This document shows positions 9,455 to 18,126 of a DNA stretch of 64,000 nt, in pieces. Each line of letters opens with the position of its first letter. The stretch's first letter is position 1. The DNA is taken from NCBI RefSeq assembly GCF_007997305.1, contig NZ_VORZ01000001.1, forward strand, positions 620,001-684,000, written 5' to 3'. The stretch is from Psychrobacter frigidicola (lineage in GTDB: Bacteria; Pseudomonadota; Gammaproteobacteria; Pseudomonadales; Moraxellaceae). The notes under the pieces were generated by a model. That model was not told the DNA's origin. It made no database searches and was given only the letters and a program-made list of their open reading frames with translations. The position numbers were made by a program, and so were the translations under genes.

Positions 9455-11014
9455 ATGATAGCGTTTTTAAGCGATCCAGCGATTTGGCTTGGCTTTTTTA
9501 CCTTGGTTAGTCTTGAGATTATTTTAGGTATTGATAATCTAGTATTTATTGCCATTCTTGCTAATAAGCTGCCGCCACATCAGCGTAATAAAGCTCGGAA
9601 TATCGGTCTGTCTCTCGCACTAGTGATGCGCTTAGGATTGCTATTTGTGATGTCATGGTTAGTAACACTGACCGATCCTGTAGTAACTTATGCTGGTTTT
9701 GCCTTATCTGTTAGAGATTTAATTTTAGTGGTTGGTGGCGTATTTTTACTATTTAAAGCCACGCTTGAGCTGCATGAAAGGTTGGAGGGCAAACCTGAAT
9801 CTAGCAATCAAAGCAGAGTTTATGCTGGCTTTACGGCCGTTGTTGTCCAAATTGTGGTCTTGGATGCGGTATTCTCCTTTGATGCAGTAATCACAGCAGT
9901 TGGGATGGTAGAACAGCTTGGCGTTATGATGGCTGCAGTCATTGTAGCAATGGCAGTGATGATTCTTGCCTCTAAAGCTTTAACGGACTTTGTCGGTAGG
10001 CATCCTACGGTAGTGATTTTATGCTTAAGCTTTTTGTTGATGATTGGCTTTAGTTTAATCGTTGAAGGCTTAGGTTTTCATATTCCTAAAGGATATTTAT
10101 ACGCAGCAATTGGCTTCTCTATTCTTATCGAAGCATTCAATCAGTTTTTACAACGAAACCGTACTAAGTATGAAGATCAAATTCCACTACGAGATCGAGC
10201 TGCTGATAATATCTTAAGATTAATGGGTGGAAAAAACCAAGAAAGCAATCACGAAGAAATGCTGGTAGAAGACAATATGCTTGCATCAACGCTACCTTTT
10301 GCGCAAGAAGAACGCTATATGATTAGCGGGGTACTGGCGTTAAGTGAGCGAGAGGTACAAACCATTATGACTCCGCGCTCGGAGGTATCTTGGGTAGATA
10401 TTACTGGCAGTTTAGAGTCGATTCGTCATCAAGTATTGGCAACGCCACATAGCTTACTGCCGGTTTGTGAAGGGAAACTAGATAAGGTATTGGGTGTGGT
10501 GCGTGCTAAAGATATTTTAGCGGCAGTAGATAGTAATCCAAGTGATATTCATGCGGCTTTAAAGCCTTTATTAACCAAGCAACAGCCAGTTTTTGTATCA
10601 GACACTATCGACAATTTGCGTCTCATTAACTTACTAAAGAATGCTAAAGGTAACTTAGCGGTAGTGATAGATGAGTACGGTCAATTAACAGGTTTGGTCA
10701 CGCCGTTAGACCTATTTGAGGCCATTGCGGGTGAGTTCCCCGATGAGGATGAAACCTTGGAGATTATCAAACACGAAGATCATTGGATCGCTGAAGGTAC
10801 CGTTAGCTTAAATCAATTACGTCTTGAATTACAGGAGTCTGATCTTTTGTGTGAAGTTGAGCAGCTGACTATCGGAGGCTATATAAACTCGCAATTAGAA
10901 GGTGCCGCTCAAGTTAATGACCACATTAATATTGATGGTCACATTTTTACCGTTTTAGAGACCTTATCATCGAGAATTTTATTATTAAAAATAGAAAAGA
11001 GAACTGGCTTGTAG
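9455..11014 (+). CDS. TerC family membrane protein with CBS pair and CorC/HlyC domain (YoaE/YegH type)
   Basis: A 519-residue protein in three parts. Residues ~1-230 form about seven hydrophobic helices of the TerC fold with the acidic membrane motifs [11 protein letters not shown] and DAVFSFDAV. Residues ~295-420 form a CBS pair, with [10 protein letters not shown] at its start. Residues ~430-519 form a CorC_HlyC transporter-associated domain. TerC relatives are linked to metal (Mn/Ca) export or loading of exported metalloenzymes. The length and order match E. coli YoaE and YegH. The stop codon lies within an 8-bp inverted repeat (10998-11005/11020-11027) and is followed at once by a 20-bp tandem duplication. 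Confidence 0.88.
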   Translation: MIAFLSDPAIWLGFFTLVSLEIILGIDNLVFIAILANKLPPHQRNKARNIGLSLALVMRLGLLFVMSWLVTLTDPVVTYAGFALSVRDLILVVGGVFLLFKATLELHERLEGKPESSNQSRVYAGFTAVVVQIVVLDAVFSFDAVITAVGMVEQLGVMMAAVIVAMAVMILASKALTDFVGRHPTVVILCLSFLLMIGFSLIVEGLGFHIPKGYLYAAIGFSILIEAFNQFLQRNRTKYEDQIPLRDRAADNILRLMGGKNQESNHEEMLVEDNMLASTLPFAQEERYMISGVLALSEREVQTIMTPRSEVSWVDITGSLESIRHQVLATPHSLLPVCEGKLDKVLGVVRAKDILAAVDSNPSDIHAALKPLLTKQQPVFVSDTIDNLRLINLLKNAKGNLAVVIDEYGQLTGLVTPLDLFEAIAGEFPDEDETLEIIKHEDHWIAEGTVSLNQLRLELQESDLLCEVEQLTIGGYINSQLEGAAQVNDHINIDGHIFTVLETLSSRILLLKIEKRTGL

Positions 11015-11026
11015 CAGCAAGTTCTC

Positions 11027-11066
11027 TCTGAACTACTAGCACAGATTCTGAACTACTAGCACAGAT
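11027..11066. repeat. Perfect 20-bp tandem duplication after the TerC-family gene
   Basis: The unit TCTGAACTACTAGCACAGAT occurs at 11027-11046 and again, identical, at 11047-11066. It starts 13 bases after the stop codon. It has no coding role that I can see and looks like a recent slippage or duplication event. Confidence 0.95.
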
Positions 11067-11119
11067 AAAGTATTGTAAATAATGCTGTATCGAAAGTTTA
11101 AACACTAAGCCTATTATAA

Positions 11120-11392
11120 TTAAGCCGTTTGATTATTTAGCTCTACTTTTAACTTTTTCGCACACTCAATAATCTTCCTTCTATCAGCAGCAATAGCCCC
11201 ATTTTCAATAGCGATTAGGCGCATCTGTACAGTGACATCGTAATGCGGATAGCTGGCATTACGATGGAATAAGCGCTTGTCTACTTCAATAAACTGCGCA
11301 AAATCGTGCAACTCCTGCAAGCTATCCGCTAACATATGGCACCATTTGTAGCCTTTGAATTCTATACACATAAAATCTACGTATACTGCCAT
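11120..11392 (-). CDS. DUF4031 domain-containing protein
   Basis: A 90-residue protein beginning MAVYVDFMCIEFKGYKWCHM and containing LQELHDFA, HYDVT and a Leu/Ile-Ala-rich GAIAADRR stretch. This is the pattern of the small DUF4031 family (W-C-H-x-x-AD, then HYD). The function of the family is unknown; it has no signal peptide or membrane segment. The gene is alone on the minus strand, convergent with the TerC-family gene. Confidence 0.75.
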   Translation of the reverse strand: MAVYVDFMCIEFKGYKWCHMLADSLQELHDFAQFIEVDKRLFHRNASYPHYDVTVQMRLIAIENGAIAADRRKIIECAKKLKVELNNQTA

Positions 11393-12218
11393 CTCGTTAT
11401 GTCCTTACAGTGATATGCGCCGTCATATAAAATCTCATTTTAAACAATTCATTTTACGTTATGTTGTCTAGAGACTAGCAGCCAGCAATCAGAACTTAAG
11501 TTTTAAAAGTAAATGTTTTAAAAGACAGCTTTAGCAAAAGTCTCTTTTAAACTTTTTGGTTCTTGGCGTTTAACGTTATTTAGCTTATGACGAGTCGCGG
11601 AAGCAACTTGATAAGCCTTTAAACGCGACTGTTGTAAATTACCAATCGGTCTATTTGCTTCTAAGCAGCGAAATGGGGTAAAAGAAAGTTTTTCCATGAT
11701 TTAAAAGTTGCCATCATCGAGGATATTTTGGCAAGGAATAGTTAAGCGTGCTACCGTCATAAATGGCGCATCTGATTCCATCTAGGGTTTAGTGCAAGTG
11801 TAAGAACCTTGGGCCGTAAAAAATAATAAGATGAGCTTGTTATACCATAGCCTCATTAACAACACTTCTCTGTAGTGACGATTTATTAACGATTGGCAAA
11901 CCAGCAGTGTCCTTTTTGGCATGGAGTCGAGAAAATGAAAGGGGTTGCAATGAGAGTTATAATGTAATGGAAATCTTAGACAGATTTATAAATAGGAATC
12001 GGGCGTACTATGAACAAAGGCTATAAGCCAAGCACCCCATCTATGACCAGCTCTGTTCAGCATTTCCTAGCAACACCGTTGATACCAACAGAAATAGTTT
12101 GGGAGAAGTTCCTCATTTAGATAACGCTTGGAATGTTAATGGTTAAGATAATCAAGATTAAGTCTCCTTTTATATATATAATCAAAGCACCATTAAAACG
12201 TAGAAAGTATAAAGCCCT
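11393..12218. other. Gene-poor region, 826 bases
   Basis: Apart from the interrupted minus-strand frame at 11518-11781, the only other short frame noted is a 36-codon plus-strand one at 12010-12120, without family or convincing ribosome site. The right end carries an AT-rich stretch (TATATATATA near 12170) just before the serpin gene that may be part of its promoter. Confidence 0.45.
11518..11781 (-). pseudogene. Small ORF pair interrupted by one in-frame stop (possible degraded gene)
   Basis: On the minus strand a 26-codon frame (ATG at 11781, stop TAA at 11703-11701) is followed, in the same frame after a single Ile codon, by ATG at 11697 and a 59-codon frame ending at 11518. Read through, it would give an 86-residue protein with a basic C-terminal half (QQSRLKAYQVASATRHKLNN). 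No family is recognised and neither start has a good ribosome site. It may be a gene with one nonsense mutation or chance open frames. Confidence 0.3.
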
Positions 12219-12273
12219 ATGAGCATCAATCATTCGTACTCTAGCCCTATGAGCATCAATCATTCGTACTCTA
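12214..12273 (+). repeat. Perfect 30-bp tandem duplication at the serpin start
   Basis: The 30 bases at 12214-12243 are repeated exactly at 12244-12273. The unit contains the start codon, so there are two ATGs (12219 and 12249) each opening the same peptide MSINHSYS. The duplication keeps frame and doubles the start region. Confidence 0.95.
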
Positions 12274-13639
12274 ACAGGAACATAGCGACCAAGCATATCG
12301 CTGTTGCTATTGCCCTCGGTGCTCTACTATCAATCCTTAGTGGTTGTAATAGCAGTCTTATCGACACTAAACCATCTCAAACAGCCTCTATTACTCCGTC
12401 AACTGCAGACGACGCGCTCGCTAAAAGCGAAGTTCAAAACAGCTCAGAGTTAAAACCTAATAACAATGATAACCACAGCCCTGCAGATGCGTTTGTATCG
12501 ACACCAGAGGGTATTGCTCAAGTCGTCACTGCCAATAACCAATTTGCCATTGATATGTATCAGCAGATAAATGGGCAGAGTAAGCAAGCAGAAAAAAACG
12601 TATTCTTCTCACCGTATAGCTTATCTACTGCTATGGCAATGCTGTATGCCGCCGCGGAAGGGGAAACTAAAGCACAAATACAGAGGACTTTTTACTATCC
12701 AGCACTGAACGTTCTAAATCCGAACAGTGCTGCATTACATGAACAGTTCAACAAACCAAATCCTAACTACCAACTGGCTACAGCCAACGATCTATGGATA
12801 CAACAAGGATTGCGCCCCAATCAAAACTACTTGGATACCGTACAACGTTATTACGGAGGTAAAGTCACCAACCTTGATTTTAAAAACAGCCCTGAACCTT
12901 CACGTCAGACCATTAATAAAACCATTGCCAAACATACTCAGCAGATGATTCCTGAAGTGCTGCCAGCAAGTAGTATCAATGCAGATACAGTCACTGTATT
13001 GACCAATGCAGTTTACTTTAAAGGGGATTGGAAAAATCCTTTTGCACCTAGTGAAAAACGCCCTTTAATAAATTTGATGGTTCTATCATCGATGTCGATA
13101 TGATGCATGAGCAAGCACCTTATGCCTATACAGAAGATGCGCAGGTTCAAGTTGTGCAGTTGCCTTACAAAGGTGATGAGCTGTCTATGTTAGTGGTATT
13201 ACCAAAAGTAAAAGATAAGATTGCTATGCATAGGTTAGTAGGTACGCTAAACGCCAAGCAGATTAGCCAGTGGAATAGTAATTTAGTCAATCAGGAGGTC
13301 ATACTCAATCTACCGAAATTTAGGCTAGAAGAAAACTACGCAATGGATAGCCTGTTAGCGAACATGGGTATGCCCAAAGCTTTTGGTAGCCAAGCGAACT
13401 TTGGTTTATTCAGTCAAGACCTAGCATTGTCTGTGGACGCTATCGCTCATAAAGCGGTGGTGGAAGTCGATGAAAAAGGTACTAAAGCGGCAGCAAGTAC
13501 AGGTATTACAATTGTGCCTATGTCACGGGGCTACTATGTGAATACCAGCACATTTACAGCCGATCATCCGTTTATTTTTATGATTAAAGACAATAAAACC
13601 GATGCAATATTGTTTTTGGGTCAGGTGAATAAACCGTAG
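12219..13639 (+). pseudogene. Serpin family lipoprotein, frameshifted
   Basis: Two frames (12219-13103 and 13100-13639) together make one serpin, a suicide inhibitor of serine proteases. The N-terminus has a lipoprotein signal, ALLSILSGC (Cys43 counted from the ATG at 12219), so it should be anchored in an envelope membrane. The first frame holds the serpin N-terminal motifs (NVFFSPYSLSTAMAML, LTNAVYFKGDWKNPF). The second holds DVDMMHEQ, VQLPYKGDELSMLVVLP, the hinge DEKGTKAAAST and DHPFIFMI. The break is at the A5 tract 13054-13058: with a sixth A the reading becomes ...PSEKTPFNKFDGSIIDVDMM without interruption. So a one-base deletion, a sequencing error or slippage separates the halves. Whether functional protein is made is uncertain. 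Confidence 0.85.
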
Positions 13640-13866
13640 CTATAGAAAATTGTGGATTTATTCCTGCGCCATGGTATTGAAGTCGATATGATAAAGAATA
13701 CTCTGTCACTACTGCTTTAAGTCTCTGAGGTATCGAAATAACAACTATATTGTCTCGCTTGCCCCATAGTAGAGCAGCAAGAAATCTCTTTTACAGTTAT
13801 AATAAAATTTAATAATTATCTATAAAAGATTAGACGTATTTCCGTCCTTATATAGGGGTACATATA

Positions 13867-15642
13867 TTACTCTTGATGTTTTAGTCCAATCGTTCTGAGT
13901 ACTCCTTTGCCATCAACTTCTTTAATAACCAATGACCACTCATCATTAATCGCCACGGTATCTCCTGAAACAGGCGCCGTTTCTAGACTTGAAATCACAT
14001 ATTCAGCGACGGTCTGTTGCCACATACTGGCTGACGGATCCTTAGTTTTAGACTTAAGCTTGGTGACCAGAGTTTCAGATTCCATAACGCCGGTAAAAAA
14101 TGGCAAATCACCCAACTTAACGCTTGGAGATAACAACCAATCACCATAAAAATCATCGATTGCTCGACGATCTAATTTTGTATCATTAAAAATTTGAGCG
14201 ATTTTACTGGCATGATTACCGCGCATGGCATACCAGACATTATCTCCAAATTTTAGCTGAGTGTCTTTATCAACAAGAATTAATTTCTGCCGACGCACTA
14301 ACGCAAATAGGCTAATCTCATCAGGACTGATACGAGTAGAGATGGCTTTTGGGTGTCGACCAGTCGCAAACGCTCCAGCCTTTACTTCAAACTCGTAGAG
14401 GGTAATACTTGCGTTATCTGATACCCAAACTTCATTCTCTTCTTTTGGTTCATCGTTAGCAGGAATACGCACTTTAAATAAAGTAGCCATGATAGGAATG
14501 GTGCTTCCTTGTAACACCAAGGACAACACCACCACTCCAAATGCAATATCAAATAGCATAAAGGCATCATCTACCAAGGCTATCACAGGCAAAATTGCAA
14601 GGGTAATCGGTACGGCCCCGCGCAGCCCTACCCACGAAATAAAACCAATTTCGCGATCTTTAAACTTAAATGGTTTGACGCTGGTATAAACGGCGATAGG
14701 ACGAGCAACCAAAATCATGAAGGCGGCAATCGCTACTGAATAGTACCAAACATTAATGACGTTAGACGGTGTGACAAGCAAGCCCAAAACGACGAAGAGT
14801 ACCGCTTGTGATAACCACGCAAAGCTGTCCATTACACGCAATACATGCTCAGTGGATCGCCCCTTACGGTTGCCAATGATAATGCCTGCTATATATACCG
14901 CTAAAAAACCACTACCGCCGATTAAGTTAGTAGCAGCAAATACTGACAGTCCCGCTGACAATATTAAAATGGCATACATGCCTTCTGCCAAATGTATCTT
15001 AGGTAATAATCTAGATAAGAAGTAGCCGGCAAGTAGACCCATTCCTAGGCCAAAGCTTAGTTGCTGTAACAATAAAATTAAGAAACCAAGTACGGTCTGC
15101 CCGGCAGGATTGACATTAAGTGCAATTAAGCCAGTCACTAACAGGATCGCTAAAGGGTCGTTGGCGCCAGATTCTAACTCAAGCGTGGCTTGGACGCGGT
15201 CGTTAAGCTTGACGCCACCGTTACGTAACAGAGAAAAAACCGCCGCCGCATCGGTAGAACCGACAATAGCTGCCATCAACAAGCCTACTCGCCAGTCTAC
15301 ATTCAACAGCCAAGTGACAAAGATACCTAATACCAAGACGGTACATAGTACACCCCAAGTCGCTAGTACGACCGCAGGCTTGAGACCAACTCGAAAAGAC
15401 TGGAAAGATGTGCGCAAACCACCGTCTAACAAAATACAGGCTAACGCGGCTTGCCCAATAAAATTTGCAATATTGTACTGTGAAAAGTGAATGCCCAAAA
15501 TACCATCTTCACCCGCTAACATCCCAACCACTAAAAACAGCAGCAATAAGGGTACGCCTAAACGCGCGGATAGAGTACTTGCCATGATACTAGCGAATAT
15601 TAATAATGCCCCTACTAAATATAGGATATTTAAGGTATCCAT
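13867..15642 (-). CDS. nhaP2: Potassium/proton antiporter, NhaP2/CvrA type
   Basis: A 591-residue CPA1 cation/proton antiporter. The first ~385 residues form about twelve membrane helices and include the motifs GEDGILGI, GSTDAAAVFSLL, ESGANDPLAILL and GLRGAVPI, which are hallmarks of NhaP-type exchangers. A soluble tail follows with a TrkA_C-like part (ITLYEFEVKAGAFATGRH, about 410-480) and a CorC_HlyC-like end (about 500-590). Length and domain order match E. coli CvrA (NhaP2), which exports K+ in exchange for H+ and helps volume and pH control. It is a single gene on the minus strand. Confidence 0.9.
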   Translation of the reverse strand: MDTLNILYLVGALLIFASIMASTLSARLGVPLLLLFLVVGMLAGEDGILGIHFSQYNIANFIGQAALACILLDGGLRTSFQSFRVGLKPAVVLATWGVLCTVLVLGIFVTWLLNVDWRVGLLMAAIVGSTDAAAVFSLLRNGGVKLNDRVQATLELESGANDPLAILLVTGLIALNVNPAGQTVLGFLILLLQQLSFGLGMGLLAGYFLSRLLPKIHLAEGMYAILILSAGLSVFAATNLIGGSGFLAVYIAGIIIGNRKGRSTEHVLRVMDSFAWLSQAVLFVVLGLLVTPSNVINVWYYSVAIAAFMILVARPIAVYTSVKPFKFKDREIGFISWVGLRGAVPITLAILPVIALVDDAFMLFDIAFGVVVLSLVLQGSTIPIMATLFKVRIPANDEPKEENEVWVSDNASITLYEFEVKAGAFATGRHPKAISTRISPDEISLFALVRRQKLILVDKDTQLKFGDNVWYAMRGNHASKIAQIFNDTKLDRRAIDDFYGDWLLSPSVKLGDLPFFTGVMESETLVTKLKSKTKDPSASMWQQTVAEYVISSLETAPVSGDTVAINDEWSLVIKEVDGKGVLRTIGLKHQE

Positions 15643-15847
15643 CTGCTTTAAACCCTATTATTTAATAATTATTACGATAACCGAAAGTCCCATGAATATG
15701 GATTTGACCGTGATGATGCCCTATAAGCGCTTATTCAGCCTTATAGTACTGCTATAGAAATACTGAAATGATAGCGGCTATTAATCCATCCTATCATACC
15801 CGACAATATTGTCTTGTAAATGAAAACTAAAATGAAATTATTAGATA

Positions 15848-16030
15848 TTAATGAATAGGTAATACAATTTCTACTACCAGACCTTGTATACCGTCTTGTC
15901 TATCCTGCCCATAAATCTAACTTTTACTTGCTATAACTACAGCATGGTCAATCGCCAAACCCAAACCATATCTACCCGTTTGTCGACGACGCGCCGTATC
16001 AAGCTGACATTTTATTTCAGCTATCTACAG
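15848..16030 (-). pseudogene. Decayed C-terminal tail of a histidine kinase
   Basis: Read on the minus strand, this segment gives QLDTARRRQTGRYGLGLAI, then DHAVVIASKS, a stop, and IYGQDRQDGIQGLVVEIVLP before the final stop at 15848-15850. It aligns over about 55 codons with the end of the intact kinase at 19850 (RLDSARHRQTGGYGLGLAI... RQDGIQGLVVQIILPSK). The ATPase G2 box is preserved apart from a Gly to Arg change, and there is an internal stop. No upstream kinase sequence is recognisable beyond about 16030. It is therefore a relic of a paralogous or duplicated sensor kinase. Confidence 0.85.
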
Positions 16031-16290
16031 CCTAAAAGTAACGTACGAAAACAATACTAGTGTTATTAAGACCCTTTTAATAGTAAGCCATCTAACAGAC
16101 TATATAAGTTTAAAAAACTTTACTCAGATAAAATCCTATTAACATCAATTTAAACTTGTTTATATTAAAAAACACCTAAAGCCTTCTACATCAGCAGCTT
16201 ATGATATTCCCAGTCATATCGATATGTTTGTCTTTTATATGTTACGACTACTGATACCGTATAGAAAAATTCAGATATAGTTAAGACTAT

Positions 16291-16341
16291 ATGAGCATCA
16301 ACCATCAATTTGAAAAACTTATAAACCTTTATCAACAATGA
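16291..16341 (+). other. Mini-ORF of 16 codons before an orphan terminator
   Basis: ATG at 16291 opens MSINHQFEKLINLYQQ and stops at 16339-16341, 25 bases before the hairpin at 16367. Its first five residues (MSINH) and about 15 bases match the start of the serpin at 12219. It may be the remnant of a gene start, a leader peptide, or chance. Confidence 0.25.
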
Positions 16342-16366
16342 TTTCAACTACTTAATTTCATCCATA

Positions 16367-16399
16367 AAAAAGGCAAAACATTGAATGTCTTGCCTTTTT
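16367..16399. terminator. Orphan bidirectional intrinsic terminator
   Basis: A 14-bp stem with one mismatch (16367-16380 with 16386-16399), a 5-base loop, an A-tract on the left and a T-tract on the right. No recognised gene ends here: the nearest plus-strand gene ends at 13639, and the minus-strand gene to the right has its own terminator at 16958-16987. Confidence 0.75.
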
Positions 16400-16957
16400 A
16401 CATTTTTATAGATATTTTAGTAGTCAAACTCAGCGTACAAACTTCACGTATTAAGCCCATGACATTGGCTGCTAATAAAGCTCTGTTACTTGTGATTCAT
16501 AACTGAATAGTTTTTCTGCGTAATCATCATCAAATGATAACTTTATGGCTGTAGGTTTTTATCTTATAGCTTTCATTACAAAATTGGAGGATAGAACCCC
16601 ACTCACACGCACAAAGGCCTTTTTTAAAAATGTAGTGTGTTAATCAGTCTATAAATATTTGATTAAATCGCACAGACAGTAATCCAAATAGCATCATTTT
16701 ATTTAACTATTTTACTCTCTTTGTGCCACACTTTATTTCAATTACAGAATATCAAATCATTGGAACCAATTGTCTATATCAACAACCCTTCTGATAACAT
16801 TCAGCATAACGCTAGAGCGTACTATTAAATAAATTATGATAATGAAGGTGAATGTTATTCCTATCTAATACTTGTAATACAATTCTCCCAAACTACAGTA
16901 ATGAGAATAGCAAGTGTAAGCACAATACTTAGTAAACTAAATAAATTTGTCAAAGTT

Positions 16958-16987
16958 AAAAAAAGCTGCTAATCAATAATTAGCAGC
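16958..16987 (-). terminator. Intrinsic terminator of the tpgA-like gene
   Basis: A perfect 9-bp stem (16965-16973 with 16979-16987) and 5-base loop. On the minus strand it is followed by seven T (16964-16958). It lies 40 bases after the stop of the OmpA lipoprotein gene. Confidence 0.85.
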
Positions 16988-17027
16988 TTCCTTATGTAGA
17001 AACTTTAGTTTTCAGCTCAATACTTGA

Positions 17028-18026
17028 CTAATTATTAAAATATGAGTCTAAGTCTGCGTCTAATTCTACGTAGGAGTCACCTTCGACGAGAACCTCCCGT
17101 CTAGTTTCAGTCACCTTATCGGAACCCTCACTTGCTACAACACCATTCACATTAACCGTAACACGGCGATTGGGCTGCAAACAGTCAATCTGTTGCTGAC
17201 GTGGCAAAGCAGTTGAACACTGTACAAGCGGTTGTGACTCTCCCATTCCTCCAGCTGATATATTACTAGCTTCAATACCTTGACTGATTAGATAATTAGC
17301 AACAGTATAAGCGCGTGATTCTGACAAACGCATATTATCGCCATCATTTCCTATACGGTCAGCATGGCCAGTGATAATAACTTTAATGTCACCACGCTGT
17401 TGATACTCTCTTAGTTCTTGAGATAGCCTATCAAGCTGAGCTCTACCTTGTGGAGACATATCATTAAGTTTTGCACTAGCAAACTTAAATAATGCATCGG
17501 CATCTAGAGTAACCTCTACTTCACCTTTTGCCTGCTCTATAGTTTTTTCGCGATCTATAATTTTGGTCAACTTGCTTGAACTTGAATTAATAGTTTGAGG
17601 TGGGCAAACAGTAGAGTTATCAGGTTTCCAATAAAACTCTTGACCCTTATACTCTTTATCAAAAATTATTTTGTACTGGCAGACCGTTACTGGCATATCC
17701 GGATTATTAGGCGTGTGGAATTTCATCATATAATCCCATTCGCGAGCATTAAACCCTTCTTGAAAGTGCGGCGTACCGATAAGCTTATAAAGCTCATCTT
17801 TATCAATACCTGGTTTTATTTTTGCAAGGTTCTCGCTGTTAGGGAACAGTCCATCCGGTTGCCAAGCCTTATTAAGCTCTGGAAAAACGATGTCTGCTTT
17901 CTGAACCTGACCTTCTTGAGTAATGCCTTTACTGAGATGTTGAGTACCCATACATCCTGTCATAGCTAATACTGCTAGGCTTAAAGCACCTAAACCAGTG
18001 GCTTTTTTCATATAATGGTTATTCAT
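17028..18026 (-). CDS. tpgA: OmpA-family lipoprotein with BamE/SmpA-like domain, TpgA-like
   Basis: A 332-residue lipoprotein: signal segment and lipobox LAMTGC give a modified Cys25. Residues ~60-140 resemble the SmpA/OmlA (BamE) fold (KIKPGIDKDELYKLIGTPH, then REWDYMMKFH). Residues ~175-295 are an OmpA C-terminal domain with the peptidoglycan-binding pattern TGHADRIGND...LSESRA. This two-domain design and its position right after a trimeric autotransporter match TpgA of Acinetobacter, which binds the autotransporter anchor and tethers it to peptidoglycan. The start at 18026 has an AGGAAG site 6-7 bases upstream. It lies 100 bases downstream of the adhesin gene, separated by a hairpin at 18071-18094. 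Confidence 0.85.
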   Translation of the reverse strand: MNNHYMKKATGLGALSLAVLAMTGCMGTQHLSKGITQEGQVQKADIVFPELNKAWQPDGLFPNSENLAKIKPGIDKDELYKLIGTPHFQEGFNAREWDYMMKFHTPNNPDMPVTVCQYKIIFDKEYKGQEFYWKPDNSTVCPPQTINSSSSKLTKIIDREKTIEQAKGEVEVTLDADALFKFASAKLNDMSPQGRAQLDRLSQELREYQQRGDIKVIITGHADRIGNDGDNMRLSESRAYTVANYLISQGIEASNISAGGMGESQPLVQCSTALPRQQQIDCLQPNRRVTVNVNGVVASEGSDKVTETRREVLVEGDSYVELDADLDSYFNN

Positions 18027-18070
18027 ATGACTTCCTTTTAAAAGTTAATCAAAGTATTGAAAGAAGATTG

Positions 18071-18094
18071 CACCTTGTTTTTATACAAGGTGCA
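18071..18094. promoter_or_regulatory. Intercistronic hairpin between adhesin and tpgA genes
   Basis: A perfect 9-bp inverted repeat (18071-18079 with 18086-18094) with a 6-base loop. On the coding (minus) strand the T-rich run lies before, not after, the stem, so it does not look like a normal terminator. It may protect or process the mRNA between the two genes. Confidence 0.55.
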
Positions 18095-18126
18095 AAAAAT
18101 ACAGCAGACCCTATTTAATACTAACT

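Larger units (their letters stand above)
15643..17027. other. Gene-poor accessory region, 1385 bases
   Basis: It holds the kinase relic at 15848-16030, the mini-ORF at 16291, the orphan terminator at 16367 and the tpgA terminator at 16958. The rest is very AT-rich with no supported frame. The pattern is of a region that has lost genes. Confidence 0.6.

Noticed and set aside
12010-12120. 36-codon plus-strand frame upstream of the serpin
   Set aside because: No homology or ribosome site; too short to tell from chance.
13660-13720. Sequence after the serpin resembling part of it (GIEVDMIKNT versus IIDVDMMHEQ)
   Set aside because: The match is very short and could be chance; no further alignment on either side.
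14382-15490. Several open frames on the other strand or frame inside the nhaP2 gene
   Set aside because: They overlap a well-supported antiporter gene in full and show no family signal.
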